Shown here piece by piece: positions 50,946-58,514 of a stretch of DNA of 64,000 nt; positions within the stretch are counted from its first letter, which is position 1; the number at the start of each line of letters is the position of its first letter. This stretch comes from Streptomyces antarcticus. Its GTDB lineage: Bacteria; Actinomycetota; Actinomycetes; Streptomycetales; Streptomycetaceae. The stretch spans positions 124,001 through 188,000 of the forward strand of contig NZ_JAPNLM010000017.1 of NCBI RefSeq assembly GCF_026627255.1. The letters are read 5' to 3'. A model generated the notes under the pieces. It ran no database searches and was not told where the DNA came from. It saw nothing but the letters and a program-made list of their open reading frames with translations. Position numbers and translations under genes: made by a program.

Positions 50946-51389
50946 ATGAGCGATCCAGGCCAGGACCAACACCCTGCCCGCACCCCGTCCGGGGAGGGAC
51001 CCGCCGCCCCTGACCACCCGCACTGGTTCGACGACGACGCCGGTCCCGTCGTACGCCCGTACGCGATGACCCGCGGCCGTACCAGCCACGCGGGCCAGCA
51101 CCGCCTCGACCTGATCGCGCTCGTCGTCGCCGAATCCGCGGCCGACGACCCGGTCTGGGACATGACCCTGGCCCCGGAACACGCCCACATCCTGGGGCTG
51201 TGCCGGGGCCGCCCGCAGTCGGTCGCCGAACTGGCGGCCGACCTCGACCTCGCGATCGGGGTCGTGCGGGTCCTGATCGGCGACCTGGTCGACGATGAAC
51301 TGGTCCACGTGACCAGGCCGGTACCGCCGGCCGAACTACCCGATGAATCCATTCTGCGTGAGGTGATCGATGGCCTTCGGGCGCTCTAG
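50946..51389 (+). CDS. cvnC: Conservon DUF742 protein
   Basis: A 147-residue DUF742 protein with VVRPYAMTRGRTSHAG, followed by a winged-helix region (ILGLCRGRPQSVAELAADLD, AIGVVRVLIGDLVDDELVHV). CvnC proteins may bind DNA or partner proteins. It follows cvnB by 10 bases. Confidence 0.92.
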   Translation: MSDPGQDQHPARTPSGEGPAAPDHPHWFDDDAGPVVRPYAMTRGRTSHAGQHRLDLIALVVAESAADDPVWDMTLAPEHAHILGLCRGRPQSVAELAADLDLAIGVVRVLIGDLVDDELVHVTRPVPPAELPDESILREVIDGLRAL

Positions 51390-51996
51390 CCGCACCGGTG
51401 CCATGCACGCCGTGTCACCGGTCGAGCCGCTGACCCTGAAGATCCTGGTCGCGGGCGGCTTCGGGGTGGGTAAAACCACCCTGGTCAGTGCGGTAAGCGA
51501 GATCAGACCGCTGCGGACCGAGGAACAGCTCTCGGAACCGGGCATCGGTATCGACGACACCCAGGGGGTGGAGGGCAAGAGCACGACCACCGTGGCCATG
51601 GACTTCGGGCGCATCACGCTGCGCGAAGACCTGGTCCTGTACCTGTTCGGCACCCCCGGCCAGGACCGGTTCTGGTTCCTGTGGGACGAGCTGGCCCAGG
51701 GTTCGCTGGGCGCGGTGGTCCTCGCGGACACCCGCCGCCTCGCCGACTGCTTCGCCGCCGTCGACTACTTCGAACGCCGCGAGATCCCCTTCGTCGTCGC
51801 GGTCAACTGCTTCGAGGACGCGGACCACCACCCCGTGGTGACCGTGCGGGAGGCGCTCGATCTCGACCCGGGCGTGCCGGTGCTGCTGTGCGACGCCCGG
51901 GACCGGGAGTCCGTGAAGGACGTACTGGTGGGGGTCGTGGAGCACGCCATGTCGCTGGCCCGCGCCCGCCGCCGGAGCCTCTCGGCGGGCGCCTGA
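51370..51996 (+). CDS. cvnD: Conservon small GTPase
   Basis: A 208-residue Ras-like GTPase: P-loop LVAGGFGVGKTTLVSAV (about 26-42), Switch I SEPGIGIDDTQGVEGKSTTT, G3 LFGTPGQDRFWFLWD, and AVNCFEDADHHP for base recognition. It begins inside the cvnC end (20-base overlap), with GAGGTGATCG as ribosome site. CvnD proteins switch membrane signalling that affects development and antibiotic production. Confidence 0.93.
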   Translation: MAFGRSSRTGAMHAVSPVEPLTLKILVAGGFGVGKTTLVSAVSEIRPLRTEEQLSEPGIGIDDTQGVEGKSTTTVAMDFGRITLREDLVLYLFGTPGQDRFWFLWDELAQGSLGAVVLADTRRLADCFAAVDYFERREIPFVVAVNCFEDADHHPVVTVREALDLDPGVPVLLCDARDRESVKDVLVGVVEHAMSLARARRRSLSAGA

Positions 51997-52308
51997 CACG
52001 GACGCGGCCCGTACCCCCGCCGACTGGGGTACGGGCCGCAGCTCTCGTGGGGGATTCGGCGCCCAGGTTCGTGGCGCGGGACCGTGGAGCGAGTGTGAAC
52101 CCGCCGCCGGGGGCCGTCAAGTACGCGGACAACACCCGCGGTAAACCGCTGCTCAGGCCCCCTCTCGACCCGATCCCGGCCCGGCCGCGGCCCGGGGCCC
52201 GGCCGGCCGCTCGGGGCCCGCCCGCCGCCCGACGAGCCGGACCCGGTCGCCCCCCCGACCCCGCGCGCTGTCGCCCCCCGCGCCCCGGCCCCCGCCCCCC
52301 CAGCCCGC
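51997..52308. other. Spacer after the conservon
   Basis: Contains the 14-bp-stem terminator 52004-52039 and otherwise GC-rich sequence, without any gene I can support. Confidence 0.6.
52004..52039 (+). terminator. 14-bp perfect stem terminator of cvnABCD
   Basis: GCGGCCCGTACCCC (52004-52017) pairs with GGGGTACGGGCCGC (52026-52039), loop CGCCGACT. It lies 8 bases after the cvnD stop. Confidence 0.85.
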
Positions 52309-53514
52309 TCAGCGCACCGCCACGACCGCCGAGCCGTGCCCGAACAGCCCCTGGTTCGCGGTGATCCCAGCCCGCGCCCCCGGAACCTGCCGCGCCCCGG
52401 CCGTCCCGCGCAACTGCCACGTCAGCTCGCAGACCTGCGCGATGGCCTGGGCCGGCACCGCCTCCCCGAACGACGACAGCCCGCCGCTCGTGTTGACCGG
52501 GACGCGCCCGCCCAGGGCCGTCACCCCCTCGCGCAGGAGCTTGGCCCCCTCGCCCGGCCCGCAGAGCCCGATGTCCTCGTACCACTCCAGCTCCAGGGCG
52601 GTGGAGAGGTCGTACACCTCGGCGAGCGAGAGGTCCTCCGGACCGAGCCCCGCCTCCTCGTACGCCGCCCGCGCGATGGAGGCGCGGAAGGAACCGGCCG
52701 CCGGTTCACCGCCCGCCCCCAACCCCACCGTCGAGTCGGTGGCGATGTCGGGCAGGTCCAGCACCGTACGGGGGTAGGTCGGCGTCACCGTGGACACGGC
52801 CCGGATGCGCACCGGGTCGGTGACGCCGCGCGAGCGCGCGAAGTCCGTACTGGACAGCACGAGCGCCGCTCCGCCGTCGGAGGTGGCACAGATGTCGAGC
52901 AGCCGCAGCGGATCGGCGACCACGGCCGAGGCCGCGACCTCCTCGGCGGTCACGGCCTTGCGGTAGCGGGCGTTCGGATTCAGCACCCCGGCCGCCGCGT
53001 TCTTCACCTTGACCTGGGCGAAGTCCTCCGGGGTGTCCCCGTGGACGGCCATCCGGCGGCGGGCGTACAGCCCGAAGTACGCCGGATTGGTGGCGCCGAG
53101 CACGCGGAACCGCAGCCAGTCCGGGTCGTCGGGCCGTTCGCCCCCGGCCGGTGCGAAGAACCCCTTGGGAGCCGCGTCGGCGCCCACCACCAGCACCACG
53201 TCCGCCAGCCCGGCCAGGATCTGCGCCCGGGCCGCCCCGATGGCCTGCGCCCCCGAGGCGCAGGCGGCGTAGACGCTGGTCACCCGGGCGCCCTGCCAGC
53301 CCAGCGCGCGGGCGAAGGTGGCGCCGGCCACGTACCCCGGGTACCCGGAGCGGACGGTGTCGGCGCCGACGATGGACTGCACGTCCGTCCAGTCCAGGCC
53401 GGCGTCGGCGAGCGCGACCCGGGCGGCGGCCCGCCCGTACTCGACGAAGCTGCGTCCCCACTTGCCCCAGGGATGCATGCCGGCTCCCAGCACGGCGATG
53501 TCGGCGGCGCTCAC
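52309..53514 (-). CDS. Thiolase-like acetyl-CoA acyltransferase / lipid-transfer protein
   Basis: A 401-residue SCP2-thiolase-type protein: YGRAAARVALADAGLDWTDV, active Cys in SVYAACASGAQAIG (about 78-91), VVVGADAAPKGF, CATSDGGAALVLSS, VNTSGGLSSFGEAVPAQA and C-terminal GLFGHGSAVVAV (His). It resembles the thiolases and non-specific lipid-transfer proteins that act with a DUF35 protein in side-chain degradation of steroids or related acyl-CoAs. Its start GTG/ATG overlaps the OB-fold gene stop by 4 bases. Confidence 0.88.
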   Translation of the reverse strand: MSAADIAVLGAGMHPWGKWGRSFVEYGRAAARVALADAGLDWTDVQSIVGADTVRSGYPGYVAGATFARALGWQGARVTSVYAACASGAQAIGAARAQILAGLADVVLVVGADAAPKGFFAPAGGERPDDPDWLRFRVLGATNPAYFGLYARRRMAVHGDTPEDFAQVKVKNAAAGVLNPNARYRKAVTAEEVAASAVVADPLRLLDICATSDGGAALVLSSTDFARSRGVTDPVRIRAVSTVTPTYPRTVLDLPDIATDSTVGLGAGGEPAAGSFRASIARAAYEEAGLGPEDLSLAEVYDLSTALELEWYEDIGLCGPGEGAKLLREGVTALGGRVPVNTSGGLSSFGEAVPAQAIAQVCELTWQLRGTAGARQVPGARAGITANQGLFGHGSAVVAVR

Positions 53515-53996
53515 GCCGCGCCCCCCACGGGCTTGAACTGCCAGGTCAGCCAGGTGGTGTCGGCATCCTCGCCGAGCACCCCGCCGACCACCTCGACCTC
53601 CATGCCGACCGACAGATCACCGACGCCGACCCCGGGCGCCGCCTGCCCGAGCACGACCATCCCCTCGGCCTCCAGCTCCACCGCGATCAGGGTGTACGGC
53701 TCCCAGGGCACGCCGGGGTCGGACACGTACGGCGCCGGCGGCCGGTAGCGCCCGTCGGTGTACGACCAGACCCGGCCGCGGGGCGACAGCGGCACCTCGG
53801 CGAGGACGCCATCGCCGGGACAGCGGGGGTTGCGGCAGAAGGCGTCCTCGCGGGGGAAGAACACCGCGGTGCAGGCGGAACACCGGGTCCCGAGCAGCCG
53901 GAAGGGGCCCGGCGGCGCTGCTCCGGGCGCGGGTTCGGGCCCCGCTGTGTCCTCGGTGAACCAACCGCTCACGACGGGGGTGCGCGTGCGTGCCAA
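53511..53996 (-). CDS. OB-fold/zinc-ribbon (DUF35) acyl-CoA-associated protein
   Basis: A 161-residue protein with a rubredoxin-like zinc ribbon (TRCSACTAVFFPRED then FCRNPRCPGDG, about 37-62) and an OB-fold (GRVWSYTDGRYRPP, YTLIAVELEAEGMVVLGQ). DUF35 proteins bind acyl-CoA and pair with thiolases. I chose TTG 53996 because GGGAGGAA lies just upstream and the next in-frame ATG is far inside. The operator palindrome lies 20 bases upstream. Confidence 0.85.
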   Translation of the reverse strand: MARTRTPVVSGWFTEDTAGPEPAPGAAPPGPFRLLGTRCSACTAVFFPREDAFCRNPRCPGDGVLAEVPLSPRGRVWSYTDGRYRPPAPYVSDPGVPWEPYTLIAVELEAEGMVVLGQAAPGVGVGDLSVGMEVEVVGGVLGEDADTTWLTWQFKPVGGAA

Positions 53997-54016
53997 GATT
54001 CCTCCCGTGTCAGTGT

Positions 54017-54035
54017 TTCTGACGCATCGTCAGAA
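54017..54035. promoter_or_regulatory. 19-bp perfect palindrome, operator of the thiolase/DUF35 operon
   Basis: TTCTGACGCATCGTCAGAA, 8-3-8 exact. It lies between a candidate promoter (minus strand -35 GTGACC, -10 CAGACT, 17 spacer) and the TTG start. A wider inverted repeat CCTCCCGTG (54001-54009) / CACGGGAGG (54042-54050) encloses it, and the left arm of that wider repeat contains the SD of the DUF35 gene. The left half of the palindrome recurs at 18284. Confidence 0.8.
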
Positions 54036-54059
54036 GTCTGGCACGGGAGGCCCGCCGGG

Positions 54060-54398
54060 TCACCGGTTCTCGGCGAGCCACTTCCGCGCGATCTCCGCCA
54101 GCTCCGCGTCCCGCCCGGCGAGCATCATCCGGATCATCTGCGCGTCCCCGCGGAGCGACCACCCCGGATGCCCGAAGGTCGCCGGGTTGTTCTTCTCGAT
54201 CAGGAAGTGCGCGGGCCAGGCGGTCCCGTACCCGATCAGCGGCAGGGCGGCGAGGTACCGGTTCCGCCCCCGGGCCGCCCCGTAGAGGGTCAGGGTAAGT
54301 CCGGTGAGCGTGCCGGTGAGATGCAGCCAGCGGGTGGCGGCCCGCGCGTGCATGGCGACGTAGTAGGGCCAGAACTCCTCGTACGAACGGAAGGTCAT
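54060..54398 (-). CDS. DUF962/Mpo1-like membrane protein
   Basis: A 112-residue protein: MTFRSYEEFWPYYVAMHARA, TRWLHLTGTLTGLTLTLYGA, RYLAALPLIGYGTAWPAHFL and IEKNNPATFGHPGWSLRGD are the conserved phrases of DUF962 proteins (Mpo1 in yeast is a fatty acid dioxygenase with His ligands). Conserved His in MHARAATRWLHL, AHF and FGHP are kept. Located between the thiolase-type operon and the dipeptidase, and codirectional with both. Confidence 0.85.
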   Translation of the reverse strand: MTFRSYEEFWPYYVAMHARAATRWLHLTGTLTGLTLTLYGAARGRNRYLAALPLIGYGTAWPAHFLIEKNNPATFGHPGWSLRGDAQMIRMMLAGRDAELAEIARKWLAENR

Positions 54399-54411
54399 GG
54401 GGGCACGGTAG

Positions 54412-55134
54412 TCACGGCCGGACGGCGGCGACAGAGACGGGGAAGTCGAAATGGGTGTCGGGGAACGCCTCGGGCCGGTGCGTGAAGTGCCACCACTCCT
54501 CGGGCAGGTTGACGAAGCCCTGCGCGCGCAGCGCCCGCAGCAGGAGCAGCCGGTTCGCGCGGGCCGCGGGCGGCACGGCCGGACTGTCCGTGTGGGAGCG
54601 CGGCCCGAAGAGGTCGAACGGGGTCCCCATGTCCAGCTCCCGACCCGATGCGGCGTCCACCAGCGTGACGTCGACGGTGCTTCCTCGGGAGTGGCCCGAC
54701 CGCTCGGCGATGTAGCCGTCGGGAATCAGCCTGTCCTTGTCGACGTCCGGGTAGTAGTCGGCCTTGGTCCCCTGGTCGGCGGGGTCCCCGGCCCACCGGA
54801 CGAACCGGTCCACGGCGCGCTGCGGCCGGTAGCAGTCGTAGACCTTCAGGGAGAGGCCGCGGAGCAGCAGCCCGCGCTGCGCGCGCCGCAACGCGTCGGC
54901 CGCGGGGCGCGCGAGCAGGCACACCGGATCCTCGTACCCGTCGACCGGGCGGCCGGTGAAGTTGCGGGCGGTCGCGTACCGCATGTCCTGCCGGACCGTC
55001 GGATCGACGTGCGCCAGCGCCGCGAACCCCGGCGGCGCCGATCCGCCGGCCGGCGCACCCGGCGCATAGGGCGCACCCAGCGCACCCAGCCCGGCCAGCA
55101 CTCCCACACCGATCGCAACAGCCGCCGTTCTCAT
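54412..55134 (-). CDS. Exported D-Ala-D-Ala dipeptidase-like (VanX/M15) protein
   Basis: A 240-residue M15D peptidase with an N-terminal signal-type segment (MRTAAVAIGVGVLAGLGALG, then Ala/Gly/Pro) and the catalytic elements SGHSRGSTVDVTL (zinc His and Asp, about 157-169), EEWWHF (Glu and His, about 215-220) and RPQRAVDRF. It hydrolyses D-Ala-D-Ala dipeptides or similar; at the cell surface it is likely a peptidoglycan recycling enzyme rather than vancomycin resistance, since no vanHA genes are near. ATG 55134 is 23 bases from the divergent NUDIX start. Confidence 0.85.
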   Translation of the reverse strand: MRTAAVAIGVGVLAGLGALGAPYAPGAPAGGSAPPGFAALAHVDPTVRQDMRYATARNFTGRPVDGYEDPVCLLARPAADALRRAQRGLLLRGLSLKVYDCYRPQRAVDRFVRWAGDPADQGTKADYYPDVDKDRLIPDGYIAERSGHSRGSTVDVTLVDAASGRELDMGTPFDLFGPRSHTDSPAVPPAARANRLLLLRALRAQGFVNLPEEWWHFTHRPEAFPDTHFDFPVSVAAVRP

Positions 55135-55157
55135 ACCGCTTGGCTTACCATCGCGGG

Positions 55158-55667
55158 ATGCCGGCACAGCTGAGGGACTCGCACTGCTCCACCTGCGGAA
55201 CACCGTTCGACACGGCCGTGTGGCCCCGTACCTGCCCGTCGTGCGGCGTCACCGCGTACCGCAATCCGCTCCCGGTGGCCGTGGTGCTCCTCCCCGTCGA
55301 GGACGAGGACGGCACCGGCCTGGCGGTCATCACCCGCACCATCGAGCCTGCCCGCGGTGGCATCGCCCTGCCCGGCGGCTTCATCGACTTCGGCGAGGAC
55401 TGGCGCGAGGCGGTCGTCCGCGAACTGCGCGAGGAGACCGGCATCGAGGCCCCCGCCCAAGAGGTCGCCCTGGCCGACGCCCTCAGCTCCCCGGCCGGCC
55501 ACCTGCTCCTCTTCGGCCTGCTCCCGCCCCGGCCGGCGTCCTCCCTTCCCGCATCGGTCGCCACGAACGAGACCACGGGCTGGCACGTCCTGCGGGCACC
55601 GGCCGAACTCGCCTTCCCCCTCCACACCCGGGCGGCCGCCTCGTGGTTCGCAGGCCAGTACACCTGA
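55158..55667 (+). CDS. NUDIX hydrolase with zinc ribbon
   Basis: A 169-residue protein: a zinc ribbon (CSTCGTPFDTAVWPRTCPSC, about 11-30) then the NUDIX box GGFIDFGEDWREAVVRELRE followed by ETGIE (about 75-99). It is like NADH pyrophosphatase-type or ADP-ribose hydrolases. The ATG at 55158 follows TACCAT by 5 bases, so the transcript may be leaderless. It is divergent from the dipeptidase. Confidence 0.85.
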   Translation: MPAQLRDSHCSTCGTPFDTAVWPRTCPSCGVTAYRNPLPVAVVLLPVEDEDGTGLAVITRTIEPARGGIALPGGFIDFGEDWREAVVRELREETGIEAPAQEVALADALSSPAGHLLLFGLLPPRPASSLPASVATNETTGWHVLRAPAELAFPLHTRAAASWFAGQYT

Positions 55668-55905
55668 CCCCCACGGGGCCCGGTGCGGCCTGATTCCCGC
55701 CGGGCCCGGGTCGGCCTGACCCCCGCCGGGCCGGTACGCCTGCCCCCGCCAGGCCCGGGTCGGCCTCCCTGCCGGGCCCCGGTACACCTGATCCCCGCCG
55801 GGCCCGGGTCGGCCTGACCCCTGCCGGGCCCCGGTACACCTGATCCCTGCCGGGCCGGTACGCCTGATCCCCGCCGGGTCGGTACGCCTGAGCCCCACCG
55901 GGGCC
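55660..55905. repeat. Minisatellite of about ten 24-27-bp degenerate repeats
   Basis: Units read like CCTGA(C/T)CCC(C/T)GCCGGGCC followed by (C)GGGTCGG or GGTAC(G/A). Nine to ten copies run from the NUDIX 3' end to the GH31 3' end. The repeat fills the space between two convergent genes and may also act as a run of terminator hairpins, since each unit holds GGGCC/GGCCC. Confidence 0.85.
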
Positions 55906-55939
55906 GCCCCCGACACCCCCCGCCCCCTACACCCCGCCC

Positions 55940-58291
55940 CTACACCCCCCGCACCGTCACCCCCGGGACCCGTGCGCCCGCCTCGTCCTCCACCACCACC
56001 TCGTCCCCCGCCCACCGCACGGTGTACCGCTCGATCCCGCCCGCCGCGAACCCCGGCCCCGTGTCCCGGACCACCAGCCCGCCGCCCGTCCGCCCCCGCG
56101 CCGGAGCCCACGCCTCCAGCACCACCCCGCCGCCACCGGACGGGTCGCGGACCGGGAGCAGCGCGCCCGCGCGGGCCAAGACCGGGATCCGGCCCCGCGG
56201 GGCGTCCAGCAGCACCTGGCCCGGGCCCTCGTACGCCGCCCCGGTCGCGGTGTCGTACCACCGGCCCCGCGGCAGCCGCACCGCCCGCCGGTCCGCGCCG
56301 CACTCCAGCACCGGCGCGACCAGCAGGGCGTCGCCCAGCAGGAAGGTGTCCTCGCAGTCCCGCAGCGACCGCTCCTCCGGAGCCCCCCACCACAGCGGCC
56401 GCACGTACGGGGCCCCGGTCCGGCGGGCCAGGTGGGCCAGCGTCACGAAGTACGGCCGCAGCCGCTCCCGTTCCGCCATCACCGCACGGGCCTGCTCCTC
56501 CGCCTCCGCACCGAACTCCCACGGCTCCCGCCGCCCCGCCCATATCGCCGAGTGCGTGCGGAACAGCGGCAGGTACGCGCCCAGTTGCAGCCACCGCACG
56601 TACAACTCGGCGGAGGGGGAGCCGCCGAACCCGCCGACGTCCGGGCCCGAGTACGGCACCCCGCACAGTCCGAGCCCCAGAACCAGCGCCAAGGAGGCCC
56701 GCAGCCCCTCCCAGCTGCTCTCCACGTCGCCGGACCACGAGCCCCCGTACCTCTGCATTCCCGCCCAGCCGGACCGGGAGAAGAGGAACGGCCGCTCGTC
56801 CGGCCGCAGCCGGACCAGGCCCTCCCAGCCGGCCCGCGCCATCGCGAGGCCGTACACGTTGTGCCCGGACCGGTGGTCGCCGCCCGCGCCGTCCATCGCG
56901 TGCCGCGCGGAGCGGGGGAGCGTGTTGTCACCGAACGGGGCGAAGGACACCGGCTCGTTCATGTCGTGCCAGAACCCCGCGAAGCCCTGGCCCAGCCGCT
57001 CCTCGTACAGCCCGCCCCACCACTCCCGCACCGCCGGATCCGTGAAGTCCGGGTACGCGCACTCGCCCGGCCAGACCTCCCCGCGCACCTCCACGCCCCG
57101 GGCGTCCCGCACGAAGGCGCCGCCCGTGCCCACCGAGAGACCCGACGCGTGCACCGCGCCGCCCGTCTTCACCGCGGGGTCGATGATCGAGACCAGGCGT
57201 ACGCCCCGCGCGCCCAACTCCCGTGCCAGCCCGGGCAGATCGGGGAAGCGCCCCTCGTCCACCGTGAAGACGCGGTGCCCGTCGTAGTGGTCGATGTCCA
57301 GGTGCACGGCCGACAGCGCCATCCCGCGCGCCGCGTACCCGTCCGCCACTCGGCGGACCTCCTCCGCGCTCCCGAAGCCCCAGCGCGCGTGCTGGTAACC
57401 GAGGGCCCACTCCGGCGGCACCGCCGCGGGCCCCGTCAGTCCCGACCAGCCCTGCAGCACCCGCGCCGGCGTCCCCACGAGCACCCAGCACCGCAGCGGC
57501 CCGCCCTCCGCGCGCAGCTCGCTCGACCCCGGACGGTCCGCTCCCGAGCCCGCGCCCTCCTCGCCCTCGCGCAGCACCACCCGCCCGTCCCAGGAGTTGT
57601 CGTGGAACACCAGGTGCGTCCCCGCGTCGGCGACCACCAGCTGGACCGGCATCGTCAGGTACAGCGGATCGGTGTCCGGCCCGAAGCCGCCCTTCGGATC
57701 CGTGTTCCACAGCCGGTACGCCCCGTCCCGCAGCCGGGGCCCCGCCGCCCGCCCGCCCAGCCCGAAGAACCGCGCGTCCGCCGCCACCTCGCTGCGCTGC
57801 GACCAGCGGGCCCCTCCCCGCGCCGGGTCCACGGGCTCCCACCAGCGCGGCGGCAGCTCCCTGCGCAGCACCGTCCCGCCGGGCGTGCGCACCTCGAGCG
57901 CTCCGTGCCGGGAGACCGCCACCGTCACCCGCTCCGACACCACCCGCCAGCCGCCCTCGGTGTCCGGCTCCAGCACGGCCCGCGGATCGGGATCCGGCCC
58001 GTCGCCGGCCACCGCGTACGAGGGCGTCGGCGCGGCCCCGTCCCAGCCCCAGAACACGGCGCCGCCCGACGTCACCCGCACCAGCAGTTCCGAGCGCGCG
58101 AACCGCAGCACGCCGCCGCCCGGCCGCGGCTCCGTACCCGTCAGCAGTCCCGGGACGCGCGCCCGCTCCGCGCCCCGGCGCGGGAGCCCCACCGCGTCCG
58201 CGCGCCGGTGGCGCCAGGCCGAGCGCCAGGCGCGCCGTCCGCGCTCCGTACCGAGGTCCTTCACCGCACGCACCAGATCGCGACCGTTCAT
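55940..58291 (-). CDS. Glycoside hydrolase family 31 alpha-glucosidase
   Basis: A 783-residue GH31 enzyme: N-terminal beta-sandwich (ARFFGLGGRAAG, YRLWNTDPKGGFGPDTDPLY), the (beta/alpha)8 barrel with nucleophile Asp in FWHDMNEPVSF and acid/base Asp in SWSGDVESSWEGLRAS, then VPYSGPDVGGFGGSPSAELY and LPLFRTHS. It lacks a signal peptide, so acts inside the cell, on alpha-linked glucosides or xylosides. ATG 58291 follows AGGGTGATCC; GTG 58300 would add three residues. Confidence 0.92.
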   Translation of the reverse strand: MNGRDLVRAVKDLGTERGRRAWRSAWRHRRADAVGLPRRGAERARVPGLLTGTEPRPGGGVLRFARSELLVRVTSGGAVFWGWDGAAPTPSYAVAGDGPDPDPRAVLEPDTEGGWRVVSERVTVAVSRHGALEVRTPGGTVLRRELPPRWWEPVDPARGGARWSQRSEVAADARFFGLGGRAAGPRLRDGAYRLWNTDPKGGFGPDTDPLYLTMPVQLVVADAGTHLVFHDNSWDGRVVLREGEEGAGSGADRPGSSELRAEGGPLRCWVLVGTPARVLQGWSGLTGPAAVPPEWALGYQHARWGFGSAEEVRRVADGYAARGMALSAVHLDIDHYDGHRVFTVDEGRFPDLPGLARELGARGVRLVSIIDPAVKTGGAVHASGLSVGTGGAFVRDARGVEVRGEVWPGECAYPDFTDPAVREWWGGLYEERLGQGFAGFWHDMNEPVSFAPFGDNTLPRSARHAMDGAGGDHRSGHNVYGLAMARAGWEGLVRLRPDERPFLFSRSGWAGMQRYGGSWSGDVESSWEGLRASLALVLGLGLCGVPYSGPDVGGFGGSPSAELYVRWLQLGAYLPLFRTHSAIWAGRREPWEFGAEAEEQARAVMAERERLRPYFVTLAHLARRTGAPYVRPLWWGAPEERSLRDCEDTFLLGDALLVAPVLECGADRRAVRLPRGRWYDTATGAAYEGPGQVLLDAPRGRIPVLARAGALLPVRDPSGGGGVVLEAWAPARGRTGGGLVVRDTGPGFAAGGIERYTVRWAGDEVVVEDEAGARVPGVTVRGV

Positions 58292-58514
58292 GCGGATCAC
58301 CCTGCCACCGGGCCCCGGCCGAGGAGGCCGCGTTCAGCTGCCGTTCACCCGGCAGCGGCACGCGCGGCCGGCCGCGGCCGACCGTACGGGACACCTCTGG
58401 TGCGGATGTCGATCACATGGCATGGTCCCAGTGAGCCGCCGCGCGCACACCCCCCGCGCGATGGCACCGTACGCACACGAAGCGCGAGCCGCAGACTTGA
58501 CCGGGAGCCGACCC

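Noticed and set aside
54412..55134. VanX vancomycin-resistance gene
   Set aside because: No vanS/R/H/A genes nearby and an N-terminal export-type segment; more likely a housekeeping cell-wall dipeptidase.
55660..55905. CRISPR array
   Set aside because: Repeats are directly adjacent with no unique spacers, differ in length, and no cas genes are near.
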